Assembly (NCBI RefSeq): GCF_021117345.1
Contig: NZ_CP088261.1
Span: 2,418,001 to 2,482,000 of the forward strand
Source of the DNA: Microbacterium sp. cx-55
GTDB lineage: Bacteria; Actinomycetota; Actinomycetes; Actinomycetales; Microbacteriaceae
Direction of reading: 5' to 3'
DNA: 64,000 bases
This document shows positions 51,451 to 59,896 of this stretch, in pieces. The notes beneath the pieces were generated by a model. The model was given only the letters and a program-made list of their open reading frames with translations, was not told where the DNA came from and did not search any database. The translations under genes were made by a program, and so were the position numbers. Numbering within the stretch: the stretch's first letter is position 1; the number at the start of each line of letters is the position of its first letter.

Positions 51451-52576
51451 AGTTCCACCCACGCTGTTCGATCTACCGGGTGCGCGTACATCCGGACGGT
51501 TCGAGCCTGCGCGTCTGACTCAGGCGCGCGTTCGGCGCGGCCTCAGCAAGTCGGAGCTCGCGACCGCGGTGCAGGTCTCAGCGGCTGCAATCGGTCAGTA
51601 CGAAGCAGACGTGAACGCACCGCGCCCGGAAGTGATCGATCGCCTCGCGCGCGTTCTCGAGGTCCAGTCCGAGTTCTTCAACGTGGGGCGCCCGATGGCC
51701 CGGATGGACACGCTGAACGCACACTTCCGAAGCCTCAGGTCGGCGAGGGTCAGTGACCGGCAGCGGGCGCTGGCCACCACGACGCTCGTCTGGGAGCTCA
51801 CGTTTGCCCTCGAGCGCTACATCAAACTGCCCGATCCGGACCTGCCGAGACTGGCGGCAGGGACGTCGCCGGCCGACGCCGCGCAGGCCCTCCGCGCGCA
51901 CTGGGATCTTCCCGACGGCCCGGTCAAGCATCTGGTGGCTACCGCTGAGGCCCATGGCGTCGTGGTGGTGGTTCGCCCTCTCAGCGAGGTGCAGTCGGTC
52001 GACGCGTTTTCCGCAGTCATCGTCGAGCGGCCCATCATCATTACGACGCCGCGGCGAACCGCGAACGTGTTCCGGCATCGGTTCTCAATCGCGCACGAGA
52101 TCGGACATTTGCTCATGCATGCCGACTCTGCGGAGCAAAGCGCAGCGATCGAACGCGAAGCGAACGAGTTCGCCGCGGCGTTCCTAACGCCGGCTGCGGC
52201 GATGGACGCTGTGCTCCCGCAGCGCATAAACGTCGCGTCGCTTGACAGGATCGGCCGTACCTGGGGCGTGTCATCGAAGTCGCTCGTTCGTCGAATGGTC
52301 GAGCGTGGCCGCGTCACGGAATCCTCAGCACGGCGGGCGTATCAGCGTCTCGCGGTGGACTATGACCCGGAGGCCGACCCGACCAGTGCGTACCCAGGCG
52401 AAGTGCCGACGTTGCTCCAGAAAGCTGCGGAGCTGGCGACCGAACACGGCACGAACGCGCCTGCAATCGCCGAGCTGCTCAGACTGCCCGTCGCCCAAGT
52501 TCGAGACCTTCTCGGCGAACCGGACAGGAGACCTGTGCTCCGAGTCCTCGACGGGGGCCTGAGCCAGTCGGCCTAG
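51443..52576 (+). CDS. XRE regulator fused to an ImmA/IrrE metallopeptidase
   Basis: This is a 377-residue protein. An N-terminal Cro/CI HTH (LTQARVRRGLSKSELATAVQ, SAAAIGQYEADVNAP) lies at 25-75. A zinc peptidase domain follows, with HEIGHLLMH at 218-226 (ligands His218 and His222) and EREANEFAAAFLTP providing the downstream acidic ligand. ImmA/IrrE enzymes cut a repressor or antitoxin after DNA damage, so this protein may control the cluster or release its partner. It ends about 250 bases before the right end of the element. Confidence 0.88.
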   Translation: MSEVPPTLFDLPGARTSGRFEPARLTQARVRRGLSKSELATAVQVSAAAIGQYEADVNAPRPEVIDRLARVLEVQSEFFNVGRPMARMDTLNAHFRSLRSARVSDRQRALATTTLVWELTFALERYIKLPDPDLPRLAAGTSPADAAQALRAHWDLPDGPVKHLVATAEAHGVVVVVRPLSEVQSVDAFSAVIVERPIIITTPRRTANVFRHRFSIAHEIGHLLMHADSAEQSAAIEREANEFAAAFLTPAAAMDAVLPQRINVASLDRIGRTWGVSSKSLVRRMVERGRVTESSARRAYQRLAVDYDPEADPTSAYPGEVPTLLQKAAELATEHGTNAPAIAELLRLPVAQVRDLLGEPDRRPVLRVLDGGLSQSA

Positions 52577-52702
52577 CGTCGCAGTTGGACATCCGCCGCG
52601 CACACGTGGCATCTGAACTAGGGAGAGCGAAGAGTTCAGCGCCGGCGTCCGCGCGGCTTTGAGAGAACGAGGGCGGCTTCTTGAGGATCCCTGGACGGTC
52701 GC

Positions 52703-52723
52703 CGTGACAACAATCTGGCAACA
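52703..52723. repeat. integrase-end motif, copy 2
   Basis: CGTGACAACAATCTGGCAAC followed by A matches the sequence at the 3' end of the tyrosine integrase (43,161-43,181) at 19 of 21 positions. It may be an integrase arm-binding site or the scar of a lost integrase gene. The remainder of 52,577-52,823 holds no gene. Confidence 0.55.
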
Positions 52724-52823
52724 TGTGAACCGGAACCAACCGGATTGAACCAGAGTGAACCCGGTCAGAAACCGCGTAATCACGCGGATTTTCTTAGCGC
52801 GGGGTCACTCCGAAAGTGCCTTG

Positions 52824-52853
52824 CGTGGGTTCGAGCACCACGGGGCCACCAGA
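52824..52853. repeat. right attachment-like repeat (tRNA-Lys end copy)
   Basis: These 30 bases repeat the T arm and acceptor end of tRNA-Lys found at 3,572-3,602, in the same orientation, with one C-to-A change and one missing C. No other part of a tRNA is present. This is the expected mark left by integration at the 3' end of tRNA-Lys and gives the right border of the element. Confidence 0.7.
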
Positions 52854-52950
52854 ATCTGCATGCCGTGGTCTCTCTTCCCGAGCGCGATCGCGGTGCATTC
52901 GGGGTCATTGACGTTCCGGAGGCAGTTCCCGCGTTTGGAGGCCGGGGTCC

Positions 52951-53538
52951 CTAACCTTGGCCGGGTGCTCCGTACATTCCACCGCCAGGCAGAGGCGGGC
53001 AGGTCGCCGCACTCGTTTGCGCCGCGACCTCAGCCCGGACCGCGACATCGTCTCCCTTCTTCGCGACCGTGTAGACGATCCCTTCTTGCGAGCCGACAGC
53101 GGGAATGTAGCCCACGATCGCCGAATCGATCGACCCCGATTCCGTCACCGGGCTGAAGGACGTGGTGATCAGGTCAGCGGTGGGATTCTCGATCAGCCAG
53201 TTGGCGACATTGGCCACGTTTGTGGCAGGGACCACCCAGTAGCCTTTCAACTCCTCGTAGGGACCGCACGGCCACCCGGTGTACGAGCTGAAGCTGGCGG
53301 ATGGGGTGTCTGTGCGAACGGCGCCTTCCGGGAGGTTGGCCGCGTCGAGCCACGCCTGCGCTTGAGTCAACGCCGCCCCATCCTCGGTCGTCGGTGCGGC
53401 GGGCTGCGATGATTCGGCGGGAGCCGGCGCCGCGTTGTTAGTTCCGTCCCCGGCTGCGTTCGCGCCAGAGGCACAACCGGCCAGCGCAAGAGTGGCGATC
53501 AGAACGGACCCGGAAACCACGAGAGATCGACGCTGCAT
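52951..53538 (-). CDS. lipoprotein
   Basis: This is a 195-residue lipoprotein. The signal peptide is MQRRSLVVSGSVLIATLALA with the lipobox LAGC. An Asn/Ala/Pro-rich linker follows, then a folded region with LTQAQAWLDAANLPEGAVRT and YWVVPATNVANVANWLIE, ending in a Gly-rich tail. The ATG at 53,538 is the natural start of the signal; the open frame beyond it is spurious. This is the first chromosomal gene right of the element. Its function is unknown. Confidence 0.78.
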   Translation of the reverse strand: MQRRSLVVSGSVLIATLALAGCASGANAAGDGTNNAAPAPAESSQPAAPTTEDGAALTQAQAWLDAANLPEGAVRTDTPSASFSSYTGWPCGPYEELKGYWVVPATNVANVANWLIENPTADLITTSFSPVTESGSIDSAIVGYIPAVGSQEGIVYTVAKKGDDVAVRAEVAAQTSAATCPPLPGGGMYGAPGQG

Positions 53539-53710
53539 AGCCAGCACCCTAGTGCCACGCAATGCGTCGAACCGCAGCGTGCGGCATCGTGATGCTCGAC
53601 TCGGCGTCGACGCGCAGAGATGTCCCTGATGCCGCGATCTGTCGATCTCCGCGTTTCTGCGCCGCATCCGCGACATACGCTGAAGGTTCGTTCGCAACGA
53701 AGGAGCCGGG

Positions 53711-54232
53711 GTGTCGAAATCCGCTGCGTGGCGACCCATCATCGCCGCCCTCTCAAACGACCATGCTCGACGCGTGTTCGCCGAGCTGGCCTCGTCGGGA
53801 AGCGCCACGGACTCGCTTGCGGCTCTGTCGCCGTCTCGCGCGCGACACGTGGTGACGCTGTTGCAGACGGCGCGCATGGTGCACGTTTCCAGCGACGGTT
53901 CGCTCTCGCTGAACACGGAGATCTATCGCGAGCTGCTCAGCGCGTCGGCTCCGACGCCACGCCCGAAAGGCATCCAACGATTTCTAACGGACGACGGGCG
54001 TATCGATTCCTACCCGTCGAACCTGACCGGGCGAGGGCACCTGCTCGCACACATCGCCGAAGAAGTCTTCGGCCGGGACGAGGTCCTCACAGAACACGAG
54101 GTGAACGAACGACTATCGCGGTTCACCGACGACGTCGCGGTTTTGCGCCGGTATCTCGTCGACTACGGCGAACTCGAACGAACGCGGTCCGGCTCGGAGT
54201 ACGCCCGACCCTCGGCATCCGAGCCGCCCTAG
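53711..54232 (+). CDS. DUF2087-like protein
   Basis: This is a 173-residue protein starting at GTG with AAGGAG upstream. The N-terminal half is a winged-helix-like domain (IIAALSNDHARRVFAELA, LSPSRARHVVTLLQTARMVH). The C-terminal half, FLTDDGRIDSYPSN, then EHEVNERLSRFTDDVAVLRR and YLVDYGELERTRSGSEY, matches DUF2087. The family is often joined to ArsR-type HTH domains and is probably regulatory. Confidence 0.82.
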   Translation: MSKSAAWRPIIAALSNDHARRVFAELASSGSATDSLAALSPSRARHVVTLLQTARMVHVSSDGSLSLNTEIYRELLSASAPTPRPKGIQRFLTDDGRIDSYPSNLTGRGHLLAHIAEEVFGRDEVLTEHEVNERLSRFTDDVAVLRRYLVDYGELERTRSGSEYARPSASEPP

Positions 54233-54473
54233 GCGTGTCGGTCACCCGATTCGATCGGGTCGTCTTCGCCCTCGCTTGCCCATTACATCGCGCCGAGTGT
54301 TACCGCCACCCGCCCCTGCTAGGCATCGAACCTAGCCCCGATCACCACCTCTCTGCGAACCACGCGAGGAGCTAACGGTACGATCCGTCATATCCCAGAC
54401 GCGGCGAATGCGGGATTGCCGACTGCCGGACGTGCAACGTAAATCGCCGGCTTGCCGCCCTTCGGGAGGACTG

Positions 54474-55073
54474 TTGAGACTCCGTGCTTCATTTCTACGA
54501 TGGGGCGTAGCCGCTTTCGGTTGCTTCGTCGCAGCGCGCCTGATCATCGCGGTCGTTGGGGCCAACGCCCTCAATGCGGGTGACGCAATTCTTGCCGGTC
54601 TTCTCCTGGGCGCTTTATCGATCGTGGGGACGCTCTGGTGGTTTGGGAGGCGCCGGCGCAGCGGCCTGCATGATCTCAGCGAGAAGTTTCCCGGCGCAGC
54701 GGTTGTACCGATTGAGATCAGGGTCGAGTTCGCACACCTCTTCCGAAGCGCAGGAGAAGTGACCCCTGCGTTTCACGCACCTCGGAACATGAAGGCCGTA
54801 CTGCGTCCCGACCGTCTAGCGATCTGGACCGAGGCAAGGCGACCGCGCCTTGCCTTGTCGACGGAAGGGACAATCCGCTATGAGATCGGAGAGTTCTCCA
54901 CCGTCCTGGTGCGCACGCGATGTATCTACGCCCACGTTCAGACGGCGGATGGCCGAACGGCCCGGCTGCCGCTCTTGGCAATGGACCCGACGAAGTTCTG
55001 GTGGCCCACGCTCCTATCCGAGGAGCAAATGACCTCCCTCTGCTCGGAATTGAATGACGGGCCCGTCCGGTAA
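54474..55073 (+). CDS. membrane protein with two helices and a soluble tail
   Basis: This is a 199-residue protein from a TTG with GGAGGA just upstream; the frame is open to 54,408. Two helices (WGVAAFGCFVAARLIIAVVG and ILAGLLLGALSIVGTLWWF) are followed by an Arg-rich turn and a soluble domain of about 130 residues (RLALSTEGTIRYEIGEFSTV). The layout matches the proteins at 21.4 and 55.2 kb. The region 54,233-54,473 has no other gene. Confidence 0.55.
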   Translation: MRLRASFLRWGVAAFGCFVAARLIIAVVGANALNAGDAILAGLLLGALSIVGTLWWFGRRRRSGLHDLSEKFPGAAVVPIEIRVEFAHLFRSAGEVTPAFHAPRNMKAVLRPDRLAIWTEARRPRLALSTEGTIRYEIGEFSTVLVRTRCIYAHVQTADGRTARLPLLAMDPTKFWWPTLLSEEQMTSLCSELNDGPVR

Positions 55074-55245
55074 CACCGCGCGCACGCTGGGTCCGCCATC
55101 CCACCCGCGCCCTCCACAACCAGCCTTCGCCCACCTTCTCGAAATGGGGCCAGGCCTCGCCCCGGTTGCGGGCATGGGGCCAGTCACTGAGTTCAGATCC
55201 GATCGGGCGAATCACGACGAAAGAAACCTGGTCTTAGCACTCGAC

Positions 55246-55839
55246 TTACTGTTTAAGTGCACGAGCCGCATCTTCAACGAACGACTTCGAAGTACCAATA
55301 GCGCTCTGCCACCCCGCGCGAACAAGCTCTGCCTCGAATCGTGCGCCATCACCGAGTTCGAGGCGCAGTAGAGGCGCGAGTACCGCAGACGGCGCGAGGC
55401 TAGCGCTCCAAGCATTCTTGATGCTTACCAGATCCCAAGACTCGGCTTTCGTCGATTTACCCCGGCGAATTTCCCAAACCTCGATGCTTTGCTGCCGCTT
55501 CACAATAGCTCCCCTCCCGATCTCCACGGGCGCCGAGTCTCGAAACGAAGGCAAAATCGCAGCCTTGCTGAACAACCACAGTGGATCCTCTTGCGACTCG
55601 GAACGCGCGATCTGATTTGCAGCACTCTTGAGTCCCGCGAAGCGCAGATTAGCTCCCACCAGAATCGCGATGGGGGATAACACTATCGTTGCGCCCCAGA
55701 AGATAAAATTTCCCATCCCTTCTGGTCCGAATAGAAGTGCACCTCCCGCAGTCACCCACATCAGGATCAGACATCCTCCCATCGCCCAAGGCAGTGCCCT
55801 CGTGGCTGGGACGACAATCATAAATTTGTCTTTAGACAT
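55246..55839 (-). CDS. membrane protein with two helices and a soluble tail
   Basis: This is a 197-residue protein. Two helices (WAMGGCLILMWVTAGGALLF and FIFWGATIVLSPIAILVGA) precede a soluble domain (SAPVEIGRGAIVKRQQSIEV, then LRLELGDGARFEAELVRAG). It is convergent with the preceding gene, which has the same layout, so the two may be diverged copies. No family is recognised. Confidence 0.6.
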   Translation of the reverse strand: MSKDKFMIVVPATRALPWAMGGCLILMWVTAGGALLFGPEGMGNFIFWGATIVLSPIAILVGANLRFAGLKSAANQIARSESQEDPLWLFSKAAILPSFRDSAPVEIGRGAIVKRQQSIEVWEIRRGKSTKAESWDLVSIKNAWSASLAPSAVLAPLLRLELGDGARFEAELVRAGWQSAIGTSKSFVEDAARALKQ

Positions 55840-56045
55840 TCAGTTACCTCGAATACGTGGTCGATTTGATATCGACATAAGAATGTCCGCTCCCACCATA
55901 TATGCGTCTGCGTGGAGAACGATACGTTCGATCATCGCGGCGGCGACGGCTTGGTCGCCGAAGACCCCACCCCACCTGGAGAATGGCAGGTTGCTGGTGA
56001 GTATCAGCGAGGCGTGTTCATAGCGAGATGAAACTGCCATCATCC
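55840..56045 (-). pseudogene. IstB-like (IS21 helper) C-terminal remnant
   Basis: The frame reads SSRYEHASLILTSNLPFSRW, then GGVFGDQAVAAAMIERIVLH, the end of the IstB ATP-binding helper of IS21-type elements. The Walker motifs and the rest of the gene are missing, and no IstA is present. It is a dead fragment between two membrane-protein genes and marks past IS activity in the right flank. Confidence 0.75.
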
Positions 56046-56087
56046 TTTGCACACCGCGCGAAGAATACGTAGCATTTCCCGTTCCCG

Positions 56088-56603
56088 TCATATACTGGCG
56101 AAGAAAATGGCAACGCTGGGGACGAGAAGAAGGAAACACCCGCAGCCGAAAACGATAAGGCCTTTTGAGCTCACGGCGGCTTTATCCCGACCTTCCTGAT
56201 CAGCCCGGCGTTCGATTGCTGCCGCCCATTCGTTCCCTTTGAGAACGCTCAGGAGGCCTAGCGTGAGTTGGCTCGTCGCTAGCACAGCAGACCCAATAGC
56301 AATGGCGATGACCGGTTGAGTCGCGGCGTTTGGATCGGTGGGCGCGGCGTTGGCGGACCTCACAGCCGCTTGGAAGAAAAACACGCCCGCCATGAGCACA
56401 GCGACGACGCCAGCAGCACGAATTTGCCTCGAGCTCGAGTTTCGCGCTGCTCCCCGTCTGAAGGGGATTCCGGGTGCTCCATCTAAAAGTGTTCCGATCA
56501 CGACTGCGATGCGGGCGGCGAAGGTGAATAGCAGGATTGCTGCGGTCAGAAGGACGGTCCCGATGAGCACATACGTGGTCGCGATCAGATCGTTGGCACC
56601 CAT
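56088..56603 (-). CDS. four-helix membrane protein
   Basis: This is a 171-residue protein with about four hydrophobic segments (IATTYVLIGTVLLTAAILLF, AAGVVAVLMAGVFFFQAAV, IAIGSAVLATSQLTLGLLS, LIVFGCGCFLLLVPSVAIF). The ATG at 56,603 is the start nearest the first helix; the frame is open to 56,654. No family is recognised. Confidence 0.55.
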   Translation of the reverse strand: MGANDLIATTYVLIGTVLLTAAILLFTFAARIAVVIGTLLDGAPGIPFRRGAARNSSSRQIRAAGVVAVLMAGVFFFQAAVRSANAAPTDPNAATQPVIAIAIGSAVLATSQLTLGLLSVLKGNEWAAAIERRADQEGRDKAAVSSKGLIVFGCGCFLLLVPSVAIFFASI

Positions 56604-56761
56604 ATCAGTCTCACCAGTTCCATTCGTAAGAAAGCCACGCGCTGCAACCAGCACGTGAGCCCGCCGACTCCGTCGAGTTCAGCTCGGGCATCCCACCGAT
56701 TTCCTCCCGAGACGATCGTCGCCGCGGATCATGTGCGCGAAAACCGGGCCAGGCTTCATTC

Positions 56762-57010
56762 TTAAAGACGCGGAACCACGATTGCCGCGACTCCCAGACC
56801 TATTCCGATGACGAGAAGCGCAGCCGACGTGAGTATCGTTACCCGGCGAGCTGCCTCACCCGCGCCGTCTCTCAAGTAGACAGTGCCGCCGGATCTCGTT
56901 AATCGGCGTTCGAAAAACGCCTGAATTCCCCCTCGGAAGATGATCAACGCGACACTAGAAACAAGGGCGGTGGCGGAGGCAACAGAAGCGAGAAGCCAGA
57001 ACACGCTCAT
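56762..57010 (-). CDS. small two-helix membrane protein
   Basis: This is an 82-residue protein. Helices at the start (VFWLLASVASATALVSSVAL) and end (TILTSAALLVIGIGLGVAAI) flank a basic loop. Its ATG overlaps the stop of the upstream small membrane gene by 4 bp, so the two are made together and may form a hetero-complex. Confidence 0.6.
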   Translation of the reverse strand: MSVFWLLASVASATALVSSVALIIFRGGIQAFFERRLTRSGGTVYLRDGAGEAARRVTILTSAALLVIGIGLGVAAIVVPRL

Positions 57011-57279
57011 CCCCCCGAAAGTTGGCTGAGGCCGACGACGCCATAGAAAAGCATCAGCGCACCAATCATCACACTTCCGAACCCAGCTAAACCCACCCAG
57101 TACGGCTTCTGCAGTCGAAGAAGACGCTCCGCTCCCCGTCGTCCGACGATCGCATGCTCAATTGCCGCTGTCGCCGCATGGAGACGCCGCCGGAACACCA
57201 TCACAAGAATGCCCAACACGACGGCGATTGAGCCCACGACAAGGTTGGGGATGATGGTGCTCTCGTCAATGTGATTCAT
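57007..57279 (-). CDS. small two-helix membrane protein, coupled to the next gene
   Basis: This is a 90-residue protein. The first helix is IIPNLVVGSIAVVLGILVMV and the second is FGSVMIGALMLFYGVVGLSQ, with a basic loop carrying RRGAERLLRLQKPYW. The ATG at 57,279 is preferred; a second lies three codons upstream. It overlaps the next gene by 4 bp and has a similar layout to it. Confidence 0.6.
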   Translation of the reverse strand: MNHIDESTIIPNLVVGSIAVVLGILVMVFRRRLHAATAAIEHAIVGRRGAERLLRLQKPYWVGLAGFGSVMIGALMLFYGVVGLSQLSGG

Positions 57280-57452
57280 TCCCGTCACCCGTCCCTATCC
57301 CGAGCCTGCACCGCAACCCGTCCCCGCGCCGCACGAGAGTCCGCTCTCCCGTGCCTGAGTTCGCCCGCCGGTACGTAGGCAAGTTTCTCACCAAGAGTTC
57401 GGCGCGGGAACGCGACCTCACCAAGCGACGCCTGGCCGGCGTTCGGGGCGAG

Positions 57453-57962
57453 TCAGGATGGAACGTAGTCCTCACACGCCGGCCTTGTCTCGCGTCCCTC
57501 GCACTGCGACTCGATGAAACCCGCTTTGTCTATCTCGTGCGTGACATCATCCACGAGCATTGCAGCCCACCAAAGCTCTTCAGATCGATGGTTGAACGCT
57601 CCCGCGTAAAGATCTTCAACACCAGAACAGGCGTCATAGATCGGATCGACGATGCGGTCGTACTCCGCCTTCGCGTCCTCCACGAGTACCCGCTCCCGGT
57701 CTGATAACTCACCGTCTGCGTAAAGCGGGTCCTTCAGTTCCGTGTAGAGAGGATGCTCCTCTAAATGCGCGGCGTAGCTGAGCGATGCCTCCGCGAACGC
57801 CGCATCGCAGGACGGAGTGATGCTCAGCGGACGAGGATCCAGATCCGGAACCCGAAAGAACGAGCAGGAGGTCAGCACCGCACTCAAGATGACCAACGAC
57901 ATTCCGAGTGCCAGGGTTCGCCCTGAGGCGCCGAGCCTGCTTCGCATCACGCCGCGCCTCAT
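57453..57962 (-). CDS. lipoprotein paralogous to the RHS-adjacent lipoprotein
   Basis: This is a 169-residue lipoprotein with signal and lipobox SAVLTSC. The mature part matches the protein at 22,151-22,678: PLSITPSCDAAFAEASLSY, HPLYTELKDPLYADGELSD, YDRIVDPIYDACSGVEDLY and ESQCEGRETRPACEDY. The start is uncertain: the listed ATG has GGAGG too close, and an ATG five codons later is possible. No RHS gene lies beside this copy. It is at the edge of the accessory patch. Confidence 0.65.
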   Translation of the reverse strand: MRRGVMRSRLGASGRTLALGMSLVILSAVLTSCSFFRVPDLDPRPLSITPSCDAAFAEASLSYAAHLEEHPLYTELKDPLYADGELSDRERVLVEDAKAEYDRIVDPIYDACSGVEDLYAGAFNHRSEELWWAAMLVDDVTHEIDKAGFIESQCEGRETRPACEDYVPS

Positions 57963-58279
57963 TCCTCCGCCAATCGTTCGTTCTTGCTGGCTACCGACTT
58001 GCGCCGGATCGTGCGCGTTCCGAAGTTCGCAGATCTCTCCCCCGGCCGCAAGCACCGCCATCAGTAGCGACAGCCTGACCCGGCTGTCCGGACGCGTCTC
58101 CCGTGTCGATCATGCCGCCCGGTCAGAATTCGAGCGGCGCTAGCGCCCCCTTGGCATCAACAGTCAGCACCCACATATCTCCCCGGTCGGTCGAGTCACA
58201 TCCACCGGCAGCATATGGCGGCGAGCGGTGCCCCTCGGCGAACGACCACGCGATGGTGCTCTGCGGGCGGGGATGCGGA

Positions 58280-59896
58280 TCAGCGCGCGGCGCGCGGCGT
58301 CTCTGGCGGCACGGCATCCAACAACTGCACGGTGTACGGATCGCGGGGCGCGCGGAAGACGTCGGCGGCCGGCGCCGCCTCCACGATCCGACCCCCTCGC
58401 AGCACGACGACGTCGTGGCTCATCTGCTGCACGATCGCCAGGTCATGCGCGATGAACAGGTACGTGAGCTGCTGCTCGTCCTGCAGACGCCGCAGCAAAC
58501 GCAGCACCCGCGCTTGCACCGAGACGTCGAGGGACGCCGTGGCCTCGTCGAGAATGATGAGTTCCGGCTCGAGAGCCAATGCCCGAGCGATCGATACCCG
58601 CTGGCGTTGGCCCCCGGAGAGTTCATGCGGGAATCGGCCGACGAAGTCGGCCGGCAGATCGACCAACTCCAGCAGTTCGCCGACGCGACGCCCGCGCGAC
58701 GCGGCACTCGCTCCGCCGAGGCGATGCACGCGCAGAGGTTCGGCGATGGCGTCACCGACGCTCCGACGCGGGTCGAGTGACGCGAACGGGTCCTGAAAGA
58801 CCATCGCGATCCGGCGGCGGTCGCGTCTGCGCGCGCGCAGCAGGTCGGACCCGCCGAGTGTCGCAGACCCACTGTGCGGCGGCACAAGCCCCGTCAACGC
58901 GTTGGCGATCGTGGATTTCCCCGAACCCGATTCACCCACCAACGCCAACGTCGTCCCCCGGCGGACGGTGAACGACACATCGTCGACCGCACGGACCGTG
59001 CGGCGCCCCGTGGGCGTGCTCGTCGTGAAGCGCACGTCGAGCGCATCCACTTCCAGCAACGGCGGAGCGTCATGCCGGGGTTCCGGACCGGCACCCGCGA
59101 TGATCCGAGGCCGCGCTTCGAGAAGCTCGCGGGTGTACGCGTGATCCGGCGCGGCATAGAGAGCACCGATCGAGCGTTGCTCGACCGCCCGCCCGTCGCG
59201 CAGGACCAGCACGTCGTCGGCGACTTGGCCGATGACGCCGAGGTCGTGGCTGATCCACACGACCGCCGTGCCGCGGTCCCGCTGGAGATCTCGGACCAGG
59301 GAGAGGATCTGCGCCTGCGTCGTCACATCGAGAGCCGTCGTCGGTTCGTCCGCGACCAGCAGATCGGGGTCGCAGGAGAGCGCGATCGCGATCATCGCGC
59401 GCTGGCGCTGCCCGCCCGAGAGCTGGTGCGGGTACGAGTCCACCCGCTCGTCCGGGTTCGGGAGACCGACCGCCTCGAGCAATTCGACCGCGCGCATCCG
59501 CGCCGCATGCCGACCGAGGCGACGATGAGTCTCGAGCGACTCGGAGATCTGGCGCCCGATCGTCAGGTACGGGTTCAGCGACGTGGACGGGTCCTGGAAG
59601 ACGAAGCCGACCCGGCCGCCGTGCACCCGGCGCAACTGTGTCGCCGACGCACTCACCAGATCCAGCGGCGCCGTCCCCGGGTCGTCGACGCCGGGGCCGA
59701 GAAGGCTGCTGCCGGTGGCACGCGCACCCGGAACGTCGAGAAGGCCCGTCGCGGCCAGCACCGTCATCGTCTTACCCGAACCGGACTCGCCGACAATACC
59801 CAGCGTCTGTTCGCGCTCGACGGCGAAATCCACGCCGTGCACGATCTCGCGCGGCCCGACGGCAACCTTCAGGTCCCGGATGCTGAGGAGAGTCAT
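58280..59896 (-). CDS. peptide ABC transporter, fused double ATPase
   Basis: This is a 538-residue protein holding two ABC ATPase domains, like DppD and DppF joined. Walker A occurs twice (GESGSGKTMTV and GESGSGKSTIA), as do the ABC signature (LSGGQRQRAMIA and LSGGQRQRVSIA) and Walker B (LLVADEPTT and LIILDEATAS). It powers import of oligopeptides or similar solutes with the two permeases upstream. The ATG at 59,896 overlaps the permease stop by 4 bp. Confidence 0.94.
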   Translation of the reverse strand: MTLLSIRDLKVAVGPREIVHGVDFAVEREQTLGIVGESGSGKTMTVLAATGLLDVPGARATGSSLLGPGVDDPGTAPLDLVSASATQLRRVHGGRVGFVFQDPSTSLNPYLTIGRQISESLETHRRLGRHAARMRAVELLEAVGLPNPDERVDSYPHQLSGGQRQRAMIAIALSCDPDLLVADEPTTALDVTTQAQILSLVRDLQRDRGTAVVWISHDLGVIGQVADDVLVLRDGRAVEQRSIGALYAAPDHAYTRELLEARPRIIAGAGPEPRHDAPPLLEVDALDVRFTTSTPTGRRTVRAVDDVSFTVRRGTTLALVGESGSGKSTIANALTGLVPPHSGSATLGGSDLLRARRRDRRRIAMVFQDPFASLDPRRSVGDAIAEPLRVHRLGGASAASRGRRVGELLELVDLPADFVGRFPHELSGGQRQRVSIARALALEPELIILDEATASLDVSVQARVLRLLRRLQDEQQLTYLFIAHDLAIVQQMSHDVVVLRGGRIVEAAPAADVFRAPRDPYTVQLLDAVPPETPRAAR

